NCBI RefSeq assembly: GCF_003205875.1 | Contig: NZ_PUBZ01000081.1 | Coordinates: 62,001-126,000 of the forward strand | Direction: 5' to 3' | DNA length: 64,000 bases | Source of the DNA: Herpetosiphon llansteffanensis | GTDB lineage: Bacteria > Chloroflexota > Chloroflexia > Chloroflexales > Herpetosiphonaceae | Part shown: positions 39,407-48,774 of the stretch, in pieces | How positions within the stretch are numbered: position 1 is the stretch's first letter | Layout: each line of letters begins with the position of its first letter | Translations under genes and position numbers: made by a program | The notes under the pieces: generated by a model | The model's database searches: none | Told to the model about the DNA's origin: nothing | The model's input: the letters and a program-made list of their open reading frames with translations, nothing else

Positions 39407-41575
39407 TTATTGTTTGATGATGCGGTTTTCGACATTGGCATTGACTGGTTGCGCCAATTTTTCGATGTAGCGTACGAGGCCATCGAGGTCGGTTGGGCCA
39501 ACTTCGCGGTTGGTGCCTTGTTTGAGCACTACGAAGCCGTCGCCGCCATCGGCCAAGAAGCTATTGACCGTGATGGTATAGCTTGCTGCTTTATCCAACA
39601 ATTGGCCATCGCCACCGCGCACTTCCAAGACCTTTTGGCCAATTGGGTTGGCATCAGTCCAGGTGTAGCTCAAGCCTGAAATTTGCAGGATGCGAGCGCG
39701 AACCGTGCCATCGCTTTGGGTTTGCCATTGTTGGTTAAGCAAGGTGTAGATGTCATTGCCGCTAACCGTCATTTTAACCAAATCGTTGCTGAATGGTTGA
39801 ATTGCATACAACTCGCCCCAAGTAATTTCGCCAGCATCGAGTGGTGCGCGAATGCCACCAGGATTCATGAAGGCAAATTGGGTGCTCATGGTGTTGCGTT
39901 GGGCATCGGCAATCAAGTTGCCCAAGGCCGATTCGCCTGCATCGTTCGGGGTGTTATTGATCGCGATTGAGGCTGAGCCAACCACGCGGTTGACTTGCGG
40001 GGCAACTTGGTCTTCATATTTTTTGACCATGGCTGCAACTTCAGCATCAGGGGTCATACCTTCGTGGAAGGTCGTGACGATGGTGGCTTTTTTGGCCACA
40101 ATATCGCGTTTGGCGCGGTCAATCGTCAAATCAATATCAGCAAACGCGGTGCTATACGACAGCGCTTGGGTGACCAATTTGCCATCGACTTCGCCACTGA
40201 TTGAGGTGTGGGTGTGAGCGCTGACAATCACGTCAACATCATCATTCACATTATTCGCAATTTCGGCGATTGGGCCAGTAATTACGCCACTGGTAGCGTT
40301 TTGGGTGCCACCTTCGTGGGCCAAAACAACGATTGCATGCACGCCTTGGCCGTTCAATTCGGTAACTGCTTGGTTGATTGCGGTTACTTCGTCGATGAAC
40401 TCAAGGTTCGCAACACCCGAAGGAATCACGATTTCAGGCGTGTTTTTCAGTACAACCCCAATAAAACCAATCCGTGCGCCATCGACATTGACAACGTGGT
40501 AGGCTGGCAAGATGGTTTTGTTAGTGCGTTTGTCAATCACGTTGGCAGCGATATAAGGATAGTTTGCGCCATCCCAGCAGCCAGCGGTTGGGTGACAGCC
40601 ACCGTCGATCAAGCGCATCAGTTCATCAACGCCTTCATCAAACTCGTGGTTGCCCAAAGTGCCAACGTTCACGCCCAAGGTATTCAAGAATTCCATGGTT
40701 GGTTGGTCTTGCAACAAAGCCGAGCTTGGTGGGCTTGCGCCGACCATATCGCCTGCTTGCACCGTCAACGAGTAGCGGGCTTTGGCGCGGGCTTGTTTGA
40801 TGTAGCTGCTCAAATAGGCAGCGCCACCAACATCTTTGTTGCTCACTTTGCGGCCAGTCGAGATTTGGCCGTGGAAGTCGTTGATCGCCAACATTTTCAG
40901 TTGCATTGGCACCAAGGTCACACCAAGCCGGGTCAACAAGATTTGATTCTTGCCATCTTTGGTGTGCCATTCCATGCGCGCGCGCTCGAAGTGTTGGGTT
41001 ACAACTTTATCGCCATCGATATTGATTTCTTCTTGCGGATCAGAGAGTGGCAAGCCCCACAAAGCGAGTGATTCGCCGTAGGTAATGCCATTTTCGCCCA
41101 AATCCAAGCCTTGCGCGTTCCAATATTTCAAGAACTCACCACAAACGCTGTGGCCAGTTTCGCTGAACAATTGGCAGCCGTTGGCTTGAGGAGCGGCGGG
41201 GAAATCGCGCCAGACGCGGTTTTCGCGCAACAGCACTTCATCATTAATCCGTCCGAGCAAAATCGTGAACGGAGCTGGAGTTTCGGGGTGATATTCAAGC
41301 CGTTGGCGCTCGAAATATTGCACCAAGAACTTGCCTTCAGGGGTAGCTTCTTCATAGGCTGCGGTTTGGGGATAGCCAAAAACGGGCAGCCCACCGTTCT
41401 TTTCCCAATAATCGCGGAACTCGGGAGCAATACATTCAACAACGCCTGGCTGGTCGAAACACAGCTTCTCGGCGGCTTTGGTTGGAGCAGCTTGGCCAAT
41501 TGAGCCGGCCAACAGCGTCAAGCCAAGTAGAATACCTACTTTGCTTTTCACGTTATGCCACATTGCAAAATCCAT
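39407..41575 (-). CDS. Secreted UshA-like 5'-nucleotidase with two N-terminal Chloroflexi-type modules
   Basis: A 722-residue exported phosphohydrolase. Signal peptide, then two related modules (about 38-115 and 128-215), each with YW...G, a GLP.(F)G-type turn, FER.R.E(Y/W)H and ILL.R(I/L)G. The metallophosphatase domain starts about 222 (MLAINDFHG, later GDMVGASPPSSAL, GNHEFDEG, VLAHEG, SAHTH), followed by the 5'-nucleotidase C-terminal domain (NTPNDAGESALGNLIADAQR, NPGGIRAPLDAGEITWGELY, FLADGGDGF). It probably dephosphorylates nucleotides or cyclic nucleotides outside the cell. GGAG lies before the ATG. Its tail region is convergent with the TolB-like gene. Confidence 0.9.
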   Translation of the reverse strand: MDFAMWHNVKSKVGILLGLTLLAGSIGQAAPTKAAEKLCFDQPGVVECIAPEFRDYWEKNGGLPVFGYPQTAAYEEATPEGKFLVQYFERQRLEYHPETPAPFTILLGRINDEVLLRENRVWRDFPAAPQANGCQLFSETGHSVCGEFLKYWNAQGLDLGENGITYGESLALWGLPLSDPQEEINIDGDKVVTQHFERARMEWHTKDGKNQILLTRLGVTLVPMQLKMLAINDFHGQISTGRKVSNKDVGGAAYLSSYIKQARAKARYSLTVQAGDMVGASPPSSALLQDQPTMEFLNTLGVNVGTLGNHEFDEGVDELMRLIDGGCHPTAGCWDGANYPYIAANVIDKRTNKTILPAYHVVNVDGARIGFIGVVLKNTPEIVIPSGVANLEFIDEVTAINQAVTELNGQGVHAIVVLAHEGGTQNATSGVITGPIAEIANNVNDDVDVIVSAHTHTSISGEVDGKLVTQALSYSTAFADIDLTIDRAKRDIVAKKATIVTTFHEGMTPDAEVAAMVKKYEDQVAPQVNRVVGSASIAINNTPNDAGESALGNLIADAQRNTMSTQFAFMNPGGIRAPLDAGEITWGELYAIQPFSNDLVKMTVSGNDIYTLLNQQWQTQSDGTVRARILQISGLSYTWTDANPIGQKVLEVRGGDGQLLDKAASYTITVNSFLADGGDGFVVLKQGTNREVGPTDLDGLVRYIEKLAQPVNANVENRIIKQ

Positions 41576-41773
41576 GAATTGTTTCTCCTGGACACACAGA
41601 TCAAAGAGTATTATACGTCAAAAAAAACTAAATTTGGTTAAATTTAATTCAAATTTTGAGGCAATTTTATTAACAAAGCCAAAATAAGCTATATAGCTAG
41701 CAAATAAATTGGCTTTTTCAATTCTATAATTTATTGGGTGCTATACTTAAGAATGAGTTATTTGGGTATCTAT

Positions 41774-42199
41774 TTAACTGCCTTCCCAAATTTGTTCACC
41801 ATTCATGATGCGGCGCAGCTGTTCTGGAAAACGTTGGAAATGGAGTGGTTTGGCCAGAAAACCATCAAAGCCAGCAGCGCGAATTTTGGCTACTTCTTGA
41901 GGGGCAGATTGGGCGCTGACTGCAATCACAATTGCATTAGCTAATTTTGGGTGCGCCCGAATTTTGGGCAACAGCACATAGCCATTTTCACGCGGCAGAT
42001 TAATATCCAACAAAATTAAATTAATTGCAGGCACTGCATCGTTTTCGAGGAAGGCAAACAGCTGACGACCTGAGGGCCGCACATTACAATAGCGCACTTC
42101 TGGCATAACATTCAATAATTCGGTTAATACCAGCATATTATCGATATTATCTTCGACAATCAATACAAATGCTTTGGTCATTTTTTGAATCAGCGACAT
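41774..42199 (-). CDS. Stand-alone receiver-domain response regulator
   Basis: A 141-residue single-domain response regulator. Acidic pair in VLIVEDN, phosphoacceptor Asp in LILLDINLPRENGY, Thr/Ser position in VIAVSAQ, and Lys in GFLAKPLHFQRF: all key residues are kept. It ends RRIMNGEQIWEGS. No output domain, so it probably acts by protein contact or phosphotransfer. AAGGAG lies 9 nt before the ATG. It is a close paralogue of the receiver at 45748, and the two bracket the diterpene gene cluster. Confidence 0.9.
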   Translation of the reverse strand: MSLIQKMTKAFVLIVEDNIDNMLVLTELLNVMPEVRYCNVRPSGRQLFAFLENDAVPAINLILLDINLPRENGYVLLPKIRAHPKLANAIVIAVSAQSAPQEVAKIRAAGFDGFLAKPLHFQRFPEQLRRIMNGEQIWEGS

Positions 42200-42327
42200 A
42201 CAATTAACTCCTTCGTGAGTCGATTAATGTGATTGATAACCGGAAGTATTGACGTAAATCGTTGTCGCTGATCTGGGATATGGAATGGATAAAATGAGCA
42301 CAACAATTGGATTAATGATGGCTGAGT

Positions 42328-43179
42328 TTAGCCACGTTTGCGCGCTACAATCAACACATAGCGCACAAATTCTGCATAAATTTTCTCAACCATCGGCCAT
42401 GTTTGTTCGATCATCGCCAACATTGGCCCTGGATAGATTGCTTCAAGCTCAGCCCGTTTTTGTTCGATGCCAAGTTTGGTGTGGACGAGCGTTTTGGCAA
42501 TGCCTGCGGTCAAATCGATCAATTCAAGCTGTTCGAAGCCAGTTTGGGCAAAAAGCTCAAGGTAGCCTTGCTTGGTCGTCAGGGTATTGATCTGAAATGC
42601 TGGGTAAAAGATTTGTTTTTGCTCAAGGCTCAGCGGCTTGACCTCAACAATATCGGTTAGCACCAAATAGCTACCAGCTTGCAACACCCGATTCGCCTCT
42701 TGCAACACCGTCAGGCGGCTGGGCATATGGAAGATTGATTCAAAGGCCCATGCGGCGTTGAAAAACCCATCAGCAAAGGGCAATTCCATGGCGTTGCCCC
42801 AAGCAATCTGCACCTGATCCTGCATCTGCATGGCTTGGATGGTGGTTTGAGCTTCGGCAACTTGACCATGGGCGACGGTGATGCCATGAACGTGGCAGTC
42901 TTTGGCGGCGGCCATGCGAATTGCTGGTAAGCCTGTGCCACAACCGAGGTCAAGCATACGTTGGCCGGCAGCAATTGGCGTTTTCTCAATCATCAAATTG
43001 GTCAAATGTTCTTGGGCTTCGGGCAACGATAGATGTTCTAAGCCTGCTGGCCAATAGCCGCCGTGGACGCTATCGCCCCAAATCAACTTATAAAACGGTC
43101 CCATTGCATCGTAATAGGCTTCGACATCGTTGATGCTTGGTGAGTTGGGTGCTGGAACATCCTGTGCTAAGACTGTCAT
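42328..43179 (-). CDS. SAM-dependent methyltransferase, diterpenoid O-methylation
   Basis: A 283-residue class I methyltransferase. Motif I is MLDLGCGTGLPAIRMA; the motif near VQIAWGNAMELPFADGFFNAAWAFESIFHM and the region VLTDIVEVKPL fit the tocopherol/sterol-type methyltransferase family. In the known H. aurantiacus cluster the third gene (recalled as Haur_2147) makes O-methylkolavelool from kolavelool, and position and family agree. ATG 43179 has AAGGAG 9 nt upstream; the annotated frame could begin at TTG 43185. It lies 23 bp after the prenyl-enzyme gene in the same operon. Confidence 0.88.
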   Translation of the reverse strand: MTVLAQDVPAPNSPSINDVEAYYDAMGPFYKLIWGDSVHGGYWPAGLEHLSLPEAQEHLTNLMIEKTPIAAGQRMLDLGCGTGLPAIRMAAAKDCHVHGITVAHGQVAEAQTTIQAMQMQDQVQIAWGNAMELPFADGFFNAAWAFESIFHMPSRLTVLQEANRVLQAGSYLVLTDIVEVKPLSLEQKQIFYPAFQINTLTTKQGYLELFAQTGFEQLELIDLTAGIAKTLVHTKLGIEQKRAELEAIYPGPMLAMIEQTWPMVEKIYAEFVRYVLIVARKRG

Positions 43180-43202
43180 ACACAATTCTCCTTAAAACGC
43201 TG

Positions 43203-44078
43203 CTACAACTCTGATTCGATGCTGGTTGATTGTGGATACCAAAAGGGGCCTAGTTGTTGGCCAAGCCCGAGAATTGGGCCGCGCTCCCAGTGCTGCCGAA
43301 ATTCCAGGGCCGCCTTGGTGCGTTCGGTCTTATCGGCTTGCCAGGTTTGGCGCAAAAAGGCAAAATCATACAAGATTTCGCGAAATTCGCGTTCGCTCAA
43401 GGTATAACCAGGCTTTTGCGTCCAGTAACATTGCAGATTGCCCACCAACAAGGGTGGTAACACATCATGGTTAATCTGCGGTTTGCCAAACGAAACAAAT
43501 AATTCAGCAGGCGGAATTATTTCGCCATACAGTGCTTCAATTGCTTGACTCCGTGTTTTAAATGCGGTCTGATGGGCGGCTTGGAAAATAGCTTGCCATG
43601 GATCTGCTGAATCGCGCACAATAAACCACCAAAGGGTTGGCTGCTCTGGATTATCATCAGGTTGATGGAGGCTTTGAGCAGCTTCGGCGATAATTGGTGA
43701 TGCTTGGCTATCGAGCAGCCGCACCCGCCAATTGTGTTCGCGGTAATAGTCACGCATAGCCGGGCTAGCGGCTCCCCAAGCAACCCAGCGTTCAATATGT
43801 TCGCGATAATTAGGCGTTGTTTCTTGGAACTGATTGGGCAAAAGCATCGGCAAGAAAAGATGCTTGATACCGTGACGGAAAAAGAGCTGTAAACATGCTA
43901 ATAATTGTCCATGCGACCAACGCGCATACTCTTCGCCAGTTGCTGGCAAATTGGCCAATGCTGCTTTACGGCGGCTGCCGCCACTTGAAAAAACCATGGT
44001 TGTTGGCGCAACTTGGCGGATGGATTCAAGTGGAGCTTGGAGAAATTCTGCAAGCGTTGGAATGCTCTCGCGGGTCAT
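43203..44078 (-). CDS. Kolavelool synthase-like, Rv3378c/cis-prenyltransferase fold
   Basis: A 291-residue enzyme expected to act on kolavenyl diphosphate, releasing diphosphate with water to give kolavelool; this is the reported role of the Rv3378c homologue in the H. aurantiacus cluster (recalled as Haur_2146). The fold is that of cis-prenyltransferases: the N-terminal VFSSGGSRRKAALANL corresponds to the phosphate-binding IxxDGNRRWA loop, with the Asp replaced in this copy by my alignment. AAGGAG lies upstream of the ATG, and its start overlaps the stop of the cyclase gene by four bases (ATGA), implying translational coupling. Confidence 0.85.
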   Translation of the reverse strand: MTRESIPTLAEFLQAPLESIRQVAPTTMVFSSGGSRRKAALANLPATGEEYARWSHGQLLACLQLFFRHGIKHLFLPMLLPNQFQETTPNYREHIERWVAWGAASPAMRDYYREHNWRVRLLDSQASPIIAEAAQSLHQPDDNPEQPTLWWFIVRDSADPWQAIFQAAHQTAFKTRSQAIEALYGEIIPPAELFVSFGKPQINHDVLPPLLVGNLQCYWTQKPGYTLSEREFREILYDFAFLRQTWQADKTERTKAALEFRQHWERGPILGLGQQLGPFWYPQSTSIESEL

Positions 44079-45640
44079 ATCCGTAAATCTCCTAAGGTGA
44101 CTGCTAACATGGCGCTTAGCTCATAGGCGCGATCAATCCGTTGCGGGCAATAAATCTCTTTATTGAGCCAACATTGATACTCTTTCATGCGGAAAGGGCG
44201 ATAATGAGTGCAGAGCCAATTATAGCCACGTTGGAGCATATGAATGTCGTCATTGTCTAAGAGGCCAGCTTCACGTAAGTTGTGGAGCGCGAGCACTGCA
44301 TAGGCAGTTTCAACCGTCGTCGAGCGTTGAATAATGCCCCAGCCGCCATCAGGGTGTTGGTGCACCTGTAGCGCAGCGACAGCATCTTTCATGGCAGTTT
44401 TGTAGGGCGAGTTCTTCAAGGCGATTAATACATGACATGTTGTATACAGCCACGAGGTATTCCATTTATCGCCACTCCAGCTACCATCGAGCTTTTGGGC
44501 ATCAATAAAAATTTTCCACCAGCGCGAAATATCAATCCCAGCCAAATCGAGTGCATGTACTGCCCGCGCTGTCAGCGAGATTGAAGGTTGTGATTCTCCT
44601 GGATAGCCCTCAAAGCATTGCTCGCGTTCATATTGCTTTAAAATTGTTAAATCAACAGAATAGCCAGCAGCAATTAAAACCGCCACAGCTGCCGCAGTAT
44701 CATCGCCATCGGGCATAAAATTATCACTGAAACCAAGGCCTTGTGGTTTCAGTGCTTGCTGTAAATCAGTAATTTGTGGTTTGAGCACATCTTGAATACT
44801 GGGAAAATCGAGAATTCCAGCGGTTACCAACGCATACAAACTGAATGCTTGCTCATAGCGAGGAATTGGCCATGCGGTTGGCATAATACAGGGCGCACTT
44901 TCTGAAGTGGCCAATGATGCTTGGCGCAAGTAATTCTCAGCACCAGCAATCTCGTTGTGCAAACTAGGGTGATGATTTGCAGTAAATAACCAAGCGGCAG
45001 TCGCAGCTGGGCTATGGCCGATGCCACCTGATCCATCAATTAATGTTGGGTCGGCATGGCTAGCCCATGCTTCCCACGAATAAACTGGGGCGGTTCCTGC
45101 AGGTGGTCTTTTTTGCTTAATTCTCGAGCGTTTATATTCGCCAAGCGCAATTAATTCACGATAGGGTGCAAGCGGAATATTAAGGTGGAGCCTGATTGGC
45201 ACTTCGTCAATTGTATCTTGCTGCTCTTCGCGATAGGCTTCCTCAAGCATATAAGGCAGTAATAATTCCATGCCAACCGGCAAATCATCGGGCAATGGTT
45301 TGCCCCAATATTCAAGTTGGCGGCGCAGAAAACGTTTTGCTTCAAGCAACCCATCAAAGGTTGAGCGCCGTTGGCAATGGCGGCGTAGCGCTAAAATTGC
45401 CGCCAAGGTTGGTACAGCCCGGCTGAGCGGCATGGCAGGATTGCCCCAGCCACCATCAGCATGTTGTTGGCTAATGAGCCAATTGACCGCTGTCCAGACA
45501 TGATCCTCGCCAGGCATAGGATATAAACGCAAGGCTTGGGCTGTATCATAGACTGACGGACTCATCAGACCGCCATTCTGGCCAAGGTCGCGAATTAATG
45601 CGCGCAGATCTTTGAGTAAAATGTCAAGAATTAAGCTCAT
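44075..45640 (-). CDS. Class II diterpene cyclase, kolavenyl diphosphate synthase-like
   Basis: A 521-residue protonation-dependent cyclase that turns geranylgeranyl diphosphate into a bicyclic clerodane diphosphate. The catalytic acid motif DxDD is DGDD at about 311-314 (NFMPDGDDTAAAV). QW-type repeats (ADGGWGNP; LDGSWSGDKWNTSW; PDGGWGIIQ) mark the alpha/alpha-barrel. No DDxxD class I motif is seen, so only the cyclisation step is performed here. The start may be ATG 45640 or TTG 45646; a stop five codons above TTG 45646 excludes earlier starts, and no strong ribosome binding site is visible. First gene of a three-gene operon with the two downstream enzymes. Confidence 0.92.
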   Translation of the reverse strand: MSLILDILLKDLRALIRDLGQNGGLMSPSVYDTAQALRLYPMPGEDHVWTAVNWLISQQHADGGWGNPAMPLSRAVPTLAAILALRRHCQRRSTFDGLLEAKRFLRRQLEYWGKPLPDDLPVGMELLLPYMLEEAYREEQQDTIDEVPIRLHLNIPLAPYRELIALGEYKRSRIKQKRPPAGTAPVYSWEAWASHADPTLIDGSGGIGHSPAATAAWLFTANHHPSLHNEIAGAENYLRQASLATSESAPCIMPTAWPIPRYEQAFSLYALVTAGILDFPSIQDVLKPQITDLQQALKPQGLGFSDNFMPDGDDTAAAVAVLIAAGYSVDLTILKQYEREQCFEGYPGESQPSISLTARAVHALDLAGIDISRWWKIFIDAQKLDGSWSGDKWNTSWLYTTCHVLIALKNSPYKTAMKDAVAALQVHQHPDGGWGIIQRSTTVETAYAVLALHNLREAGLLDNDDIHMLQRGYNWLCTHYRPFRMKEYQCWLNKEIYCPQRIDRAYELSAMLAVTLGDLRI

Positions 45641-45700
45641 AGGCAAAGGGTCGAGATCCTACACAAGGTCGTAATCTTAACCCTGCTCCTTTCTGAATGC

Positions 45701-45739
45701 AGCCCAACCAGCGCTTAGTAATCAAACACTGGTTGGGCT
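45701..45739 (-). terminator. Hairpin between receiver gene and diterpene operon
   Basis: AGCCCAACCAG / CTGGTTGGGCT, 11-bp stem with a 17-nt loop, just after the stop of the leftward receiver gene. No U-run follows, so read-through into the diterpene operon is possible. Confidence 0.45.
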
Positions 45740-45747
45740 ACCGCGAT

Positions 45748-46194
45748 CTAGTAGGGTTCCCAGACCGATTCGCCATTCAAAATACGGGTAATTTGATTGG
45801 GAAAGCGATTGCGATTAATCGGCTTGCCAATCAGGCCATTGAAGCCAAGCTCGCGGGCTTTGGCCACATCCTGCGGCATCACGTTGGCCGTAACCGCAAT
45901 CACTTGGGTGTTTTTAAGTTGCGGCACATGCAGCATATTTTTGAAGACGGTAAAACCATCTTCATAGGGCAGCTGAATGTCGAGCAAAACCAAATCGGGG
46001 TGCAGGCGGGGATTTGCCTCAAGCAACTTAAAGAATTGGCGGCCAGAGGCTCGTCCGTTATAATATTTGACCCGCAAATCTTCGCGGAGCAGAATCTCCA
46101 AAACGAATAAATTATCGGGATTATCCTCGACAATAACCACCGATGCGTCGCTGGGTACAACGGGAACAAAATATTCATTACTTGCCACGGGCAT
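45748..46194 (-). CDS. Stand-alone receiver-domain response regulator
   Basis: A 148-residue receiver with all key residues: VVIVEDNPDN, phosphoacceptor in LVLLDIQLPYEDGF, VIAVTANV, and Lys in GLIGKPINRNRF. It ends RILNGESVWEPY, like its paralogue at 41774 (RIMNGEQIWEGS). Its start overlaps the end of the upstream hybrid kinase by 17 bp, with AAGGAG 6 nt before the ATG, so kinase and receiver are coexpressed and likely exchange phosphate. The diterpene cyclase begins 107 bp downstream. Confidence 0.9.
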   Translation of the reverse strand: MPVASNEYFVPVVPSDASVVIVEDNPDNLFVLEILLREDLRVKYYNGRASGRQFFKLLEANPRLHPDLVLLDIQLPYEDGFTVFKNMLHVPQLKNTQVIAVTANVMPQDVAKARELGFNGLIGKPINRNRFPNQITRILNGESVWEPY

Positions 46195-48445
46195 ACTCTA
46201 CTCCTTGGTTAAAGATCTCATTAATGCGTCTAAGAAATTCTTCCTCACTAAGTTGGCGTTTAGCAATGACCCCTTGGGCGCGGGTACGCAGCCAATCATG
46301 TTCCTGTTGGTCAAGATCCTTGGCGCTGACGATAATCACTGGAATGTCGGCGTAGTTAGGATTATTACGCAGGGCTTCGAGTACTTCAAAGCCATCCATA
46401 TTTGGCATCATCAGATCGAGAATAACGAGATCGGGCTTGGATTGGGCGATGAGCGTCAAAGCCTCAACACCATCTGCTGCCTCGCTCATCGCATAATCTC
46501 GGGCAGCGAGAATGTGTTGAATTACTTGGCGAGCATCAGGGTTATCGTCCACAACCAAGATCTCAGCAGTTGGTTCAACACATTCTTGAACAATAGCCAG
46601 CAATACCTCCTCACGTACAGGTTTGACGATATGTTTTCTTGCCCCCAAAACCAGCCCAATTGTTCCCTGATCAACTACTGAACAGACAACAATCGGAATA
46701 TGGGCAATCGTTGGATCATTCTTGATTTGGGCCAGCAACTCCCAACCATCAAGATTTGGCATTTGCACATCAGTAATAATTAATCGTGGTTCAATTTGTT
46801 TGATCGTGCTAATCGCCAAGCGGCTATCTAAGACGCTATGCACCCGATAGCCCCCTGATTCCAGCATAACCCGAAAGGTTTCATGGGCATCAGGGTTATC
46901 ATCAATCACCACAATCTCAATGCTCGCTGGGTCGTTTGATTCGGCTTCAAGCTCGACCAAACTTGGTGGTGCAGTAAGATCAACGGTTGTGGTTTCGACC
47001 AAGGTATTGGTAATTGGCAAGCTAAAGTAAAAGGTTGATCCTTCACCTTGGCTGCTTTCGAGCCACATGCTGCCGCCGTGCATTTCGACCAACAGTTTGC
47101 TAATTGGCAACCCCAACCCAGTGCCTTGATATTGATGGGTAACTTCGTTTTGCACTTGTTGGAACTCCTCGAAAATCTGTTGTTGATGCTCAGGAGCGAT
47201 TCCAATTCCGCTATCTTGGACGGCAATTTGCACAGTTTCAGCATCTGGTTGGCTGATCGTGACCTTAACGAGACCTTGCTCGGTGAATTTGACGGCATTT
47301 GAAAGCAAATTGAGCAGCACTTGGCGAATCCGCACTTTATCGATCACCATCGTTGGTAGTTCTTCGGGCATTTCTAAGTCAAGCTCAAGCCCTTTATCGC
47401 GAGTCAGGCCGCTAGCGGTGGCCATTACTCCAGTGATAATGGGTTCAAGCTCGGTTTTTTCATACATCAATTCCATCCTGCCAGCCTCGATTTTCGAGAG
47501 GTCAAGGATGTCGTTGATCAAACCAAGTAGGTGATCGGCGTTATACAACACCCGTTCTTGCAGCTCGCGCTGGCGTTCGGAAAACTCACCATAGCGATCA
47601 AGAAAGGCGGTGAAATTGATAATTGCATTGAGTGGTGTGCGCAGCTCGTGGCTCATATTGGCCAAGAAGCGCGATTTAAGTTGGTTGGCTTCTTCGGCAG
47701 CGTTTTTGGCGCTTGCCAACTCAATATTGGTTTTTTCAAGCCGACCTTCGCGTTCTTCGACTGCATGCAGGGCATCTTGCAAGGCCGCAGTGCGCTGATC
47801 GACCAAAATCTCAAGTTTATCGCGAATCTGTTGTAGCTCGTATTCACGTTCAAGGGCACGTCGGAGTGCATCGCTGAGTGAAGCACTAAAACGATGAAAT
47901 AAAAATCCAACAATTAAACTACTTAAAATAAATGTGCTAATAATTGGTGGTAGAACATCATCAACCCGTGGGAAGGCCCCAATCATGCGGTTATTAAATA
48001 ATTGCAATGTCCCAATCGTAACAATGATGCCGATACTAATGCTTGCAACGGTGATAACGCCCTTGCGTCCAGTTAACAAACCTGACAATGTGATTGGAAT
48101 CATAAATGCAGATAATATCCAACCACTATTTCGTAACCCTTCAACAACAAGAATTGCGCCAAAGCCAACTAACAGTCCAATTGATGCAATCAAAACTGAC
48201 GGTCGGAAATGACCTTTGCGTAGATACAAAATTGCAATGCTAAAAAACAAGAAAATTAAAATAACAGCGCTACTGGCACGAATACCACCGCCAAATGTGC
48301 TTGAAACAACAAAGGCTGCTGGAACAGCACAAACACAAATAATGCACATCCCAATTAACATTATCTGTAGTAGGATGGCTTGCTCGCGTTGCACAGGGTC
48401 GGTAATACTAATGCGATTCAGCCAGCGCTGGATTGAGGCTTGCAT
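46178..48445 (-). CDS. Membrane hybrid histidine kinase with two receivers
   Basis: A 755-residue sensor kinase. The N-terminal part has five or six membrane helices (about 25-180: IMLIGMCIICVCAVPAAFVV ... TFILSSLIVGFLFH), then a coiled coil, the phosphoacceptor helix FLANMSHELRTPLNAIIN, the ATP-binding domain (GLGLPISKLLVEMHGG), and two receiver domains (VVIDDNPDA...IITDVQMPNLDGW and LVVDDNPDAR...VILDLMMPNMDGF). The last receiver has GVIAKRQ in place of the usual KP. ATG 48445 has AAGGAG 6 nt upstream. It overlaps the next gene, a stand-alone receiver, forming a phosphorelay unit directly upstream of the diterpene operon. Confidence 0.92.
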   Translation of the reverse strand: MQASIQRWLNRISITDPVQREQAILLQIMLIGMCIICVCAVPAAFVVSSTFGGGIRASSAVILIFLFFSIAILYLRKGHFRPSVLIASIGLLVGFGAILVVEGLRNSGWILSAFMIPITLSGLLTGRKGVITVASISIGIIVTIGTLQLFNNRMIGAFPRVDDVLPPIISTFILSSLIVGFLFHRFSASLSDALRRALEREYELQQIRDKLEILVDQRTAALQDALHAVEEREGRLEKTNIELASAKNAAEEANQLKSRFLANMSHELRTPLNAIINFTAFLDRYGEFSERQRELQERVLYNADHLLGLINDILDLSKIEAGRMELMYEKTELEPIITGVMATASGLTRDKGLELDLEMPEELPTMVIDKVRIRQVLLNLLSNAVKFTEQGLVKVTISQPDAETVQIAVQDSGIGIAPEHQQQIFEEFQQVQNEVTHQYQGTGLGLPISKLLVEMHGGSMWLESSQGEGSTFYFSLPITNTLVETTTVDLTAPPSLVELEAESNDPASIEIVVIDDNPDAHETFRVMLESGGYRVHSVLDSRLAISTIKQIEPRLIITDVQMPNLDGWELLAQIKNDPTIAHIPIVVCSVVDQGTIGLVLGARKHIVKPVREEVLLAIVQECVEPTAEILVVDDNPDARQVIQHILAARDYAMSEAADGVEALTLIAQSKPDLVILDLMMPNMDGFEVLEALRNNPNYADIPVIIVSAKDLDQQEHDWLRTRAQGVIAKRQLSEEEFLRRINEIFNQGVEYARGK

Positions 48446-48739
48446 GGGTGCTCCTTCAGCATAGCGCCTGCTATGCTCTACCAAACTTACACAACTCTTC
48501 CATCAGTCACCACAAAAATCTGCTTGATATGGATGCTAGGAGCAAAGCGCAGAATGGGTTGGTTTCAAGTAGCGATGGCTCAATCCTGAGCGGAATTATT
48601 TACACTTTACATACATCAATAGCTGCATACGACTATGGATTTATGTGTGAGAAGTGTACCATAGCTGGACTATGGTTGTATAGTATTTAAGTTGGATATT
48701 AGGCCCGAAGCTCACCTATACCAGTACCATGATTTCCAT

Positions 48740-48768
48740 GTGACAAATTTCGCAATTCTTGGTATGAT
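48740..48768 (+). promoter_or_regulatory. Strong extended -10 promoter for the structured RNA region
   Basis: GTGACA (48740-48745), 17-bp spacer, TATGAT (48763-48768) preceded by TGG (extended -10). Predicted start near 48775. The preceding gene-free stretch 48446-48739 shows nothing else I can name. Confidence 0.6.
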
Positions 48769-48774
48769 ACGGCC

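Noticed and set aside
40208-41071. 287-codon open frame on the plus strand
   Set aside because: Antisense to the 5'-nucleotidase, whose catalytic motifs are all in the minus-strand frame.
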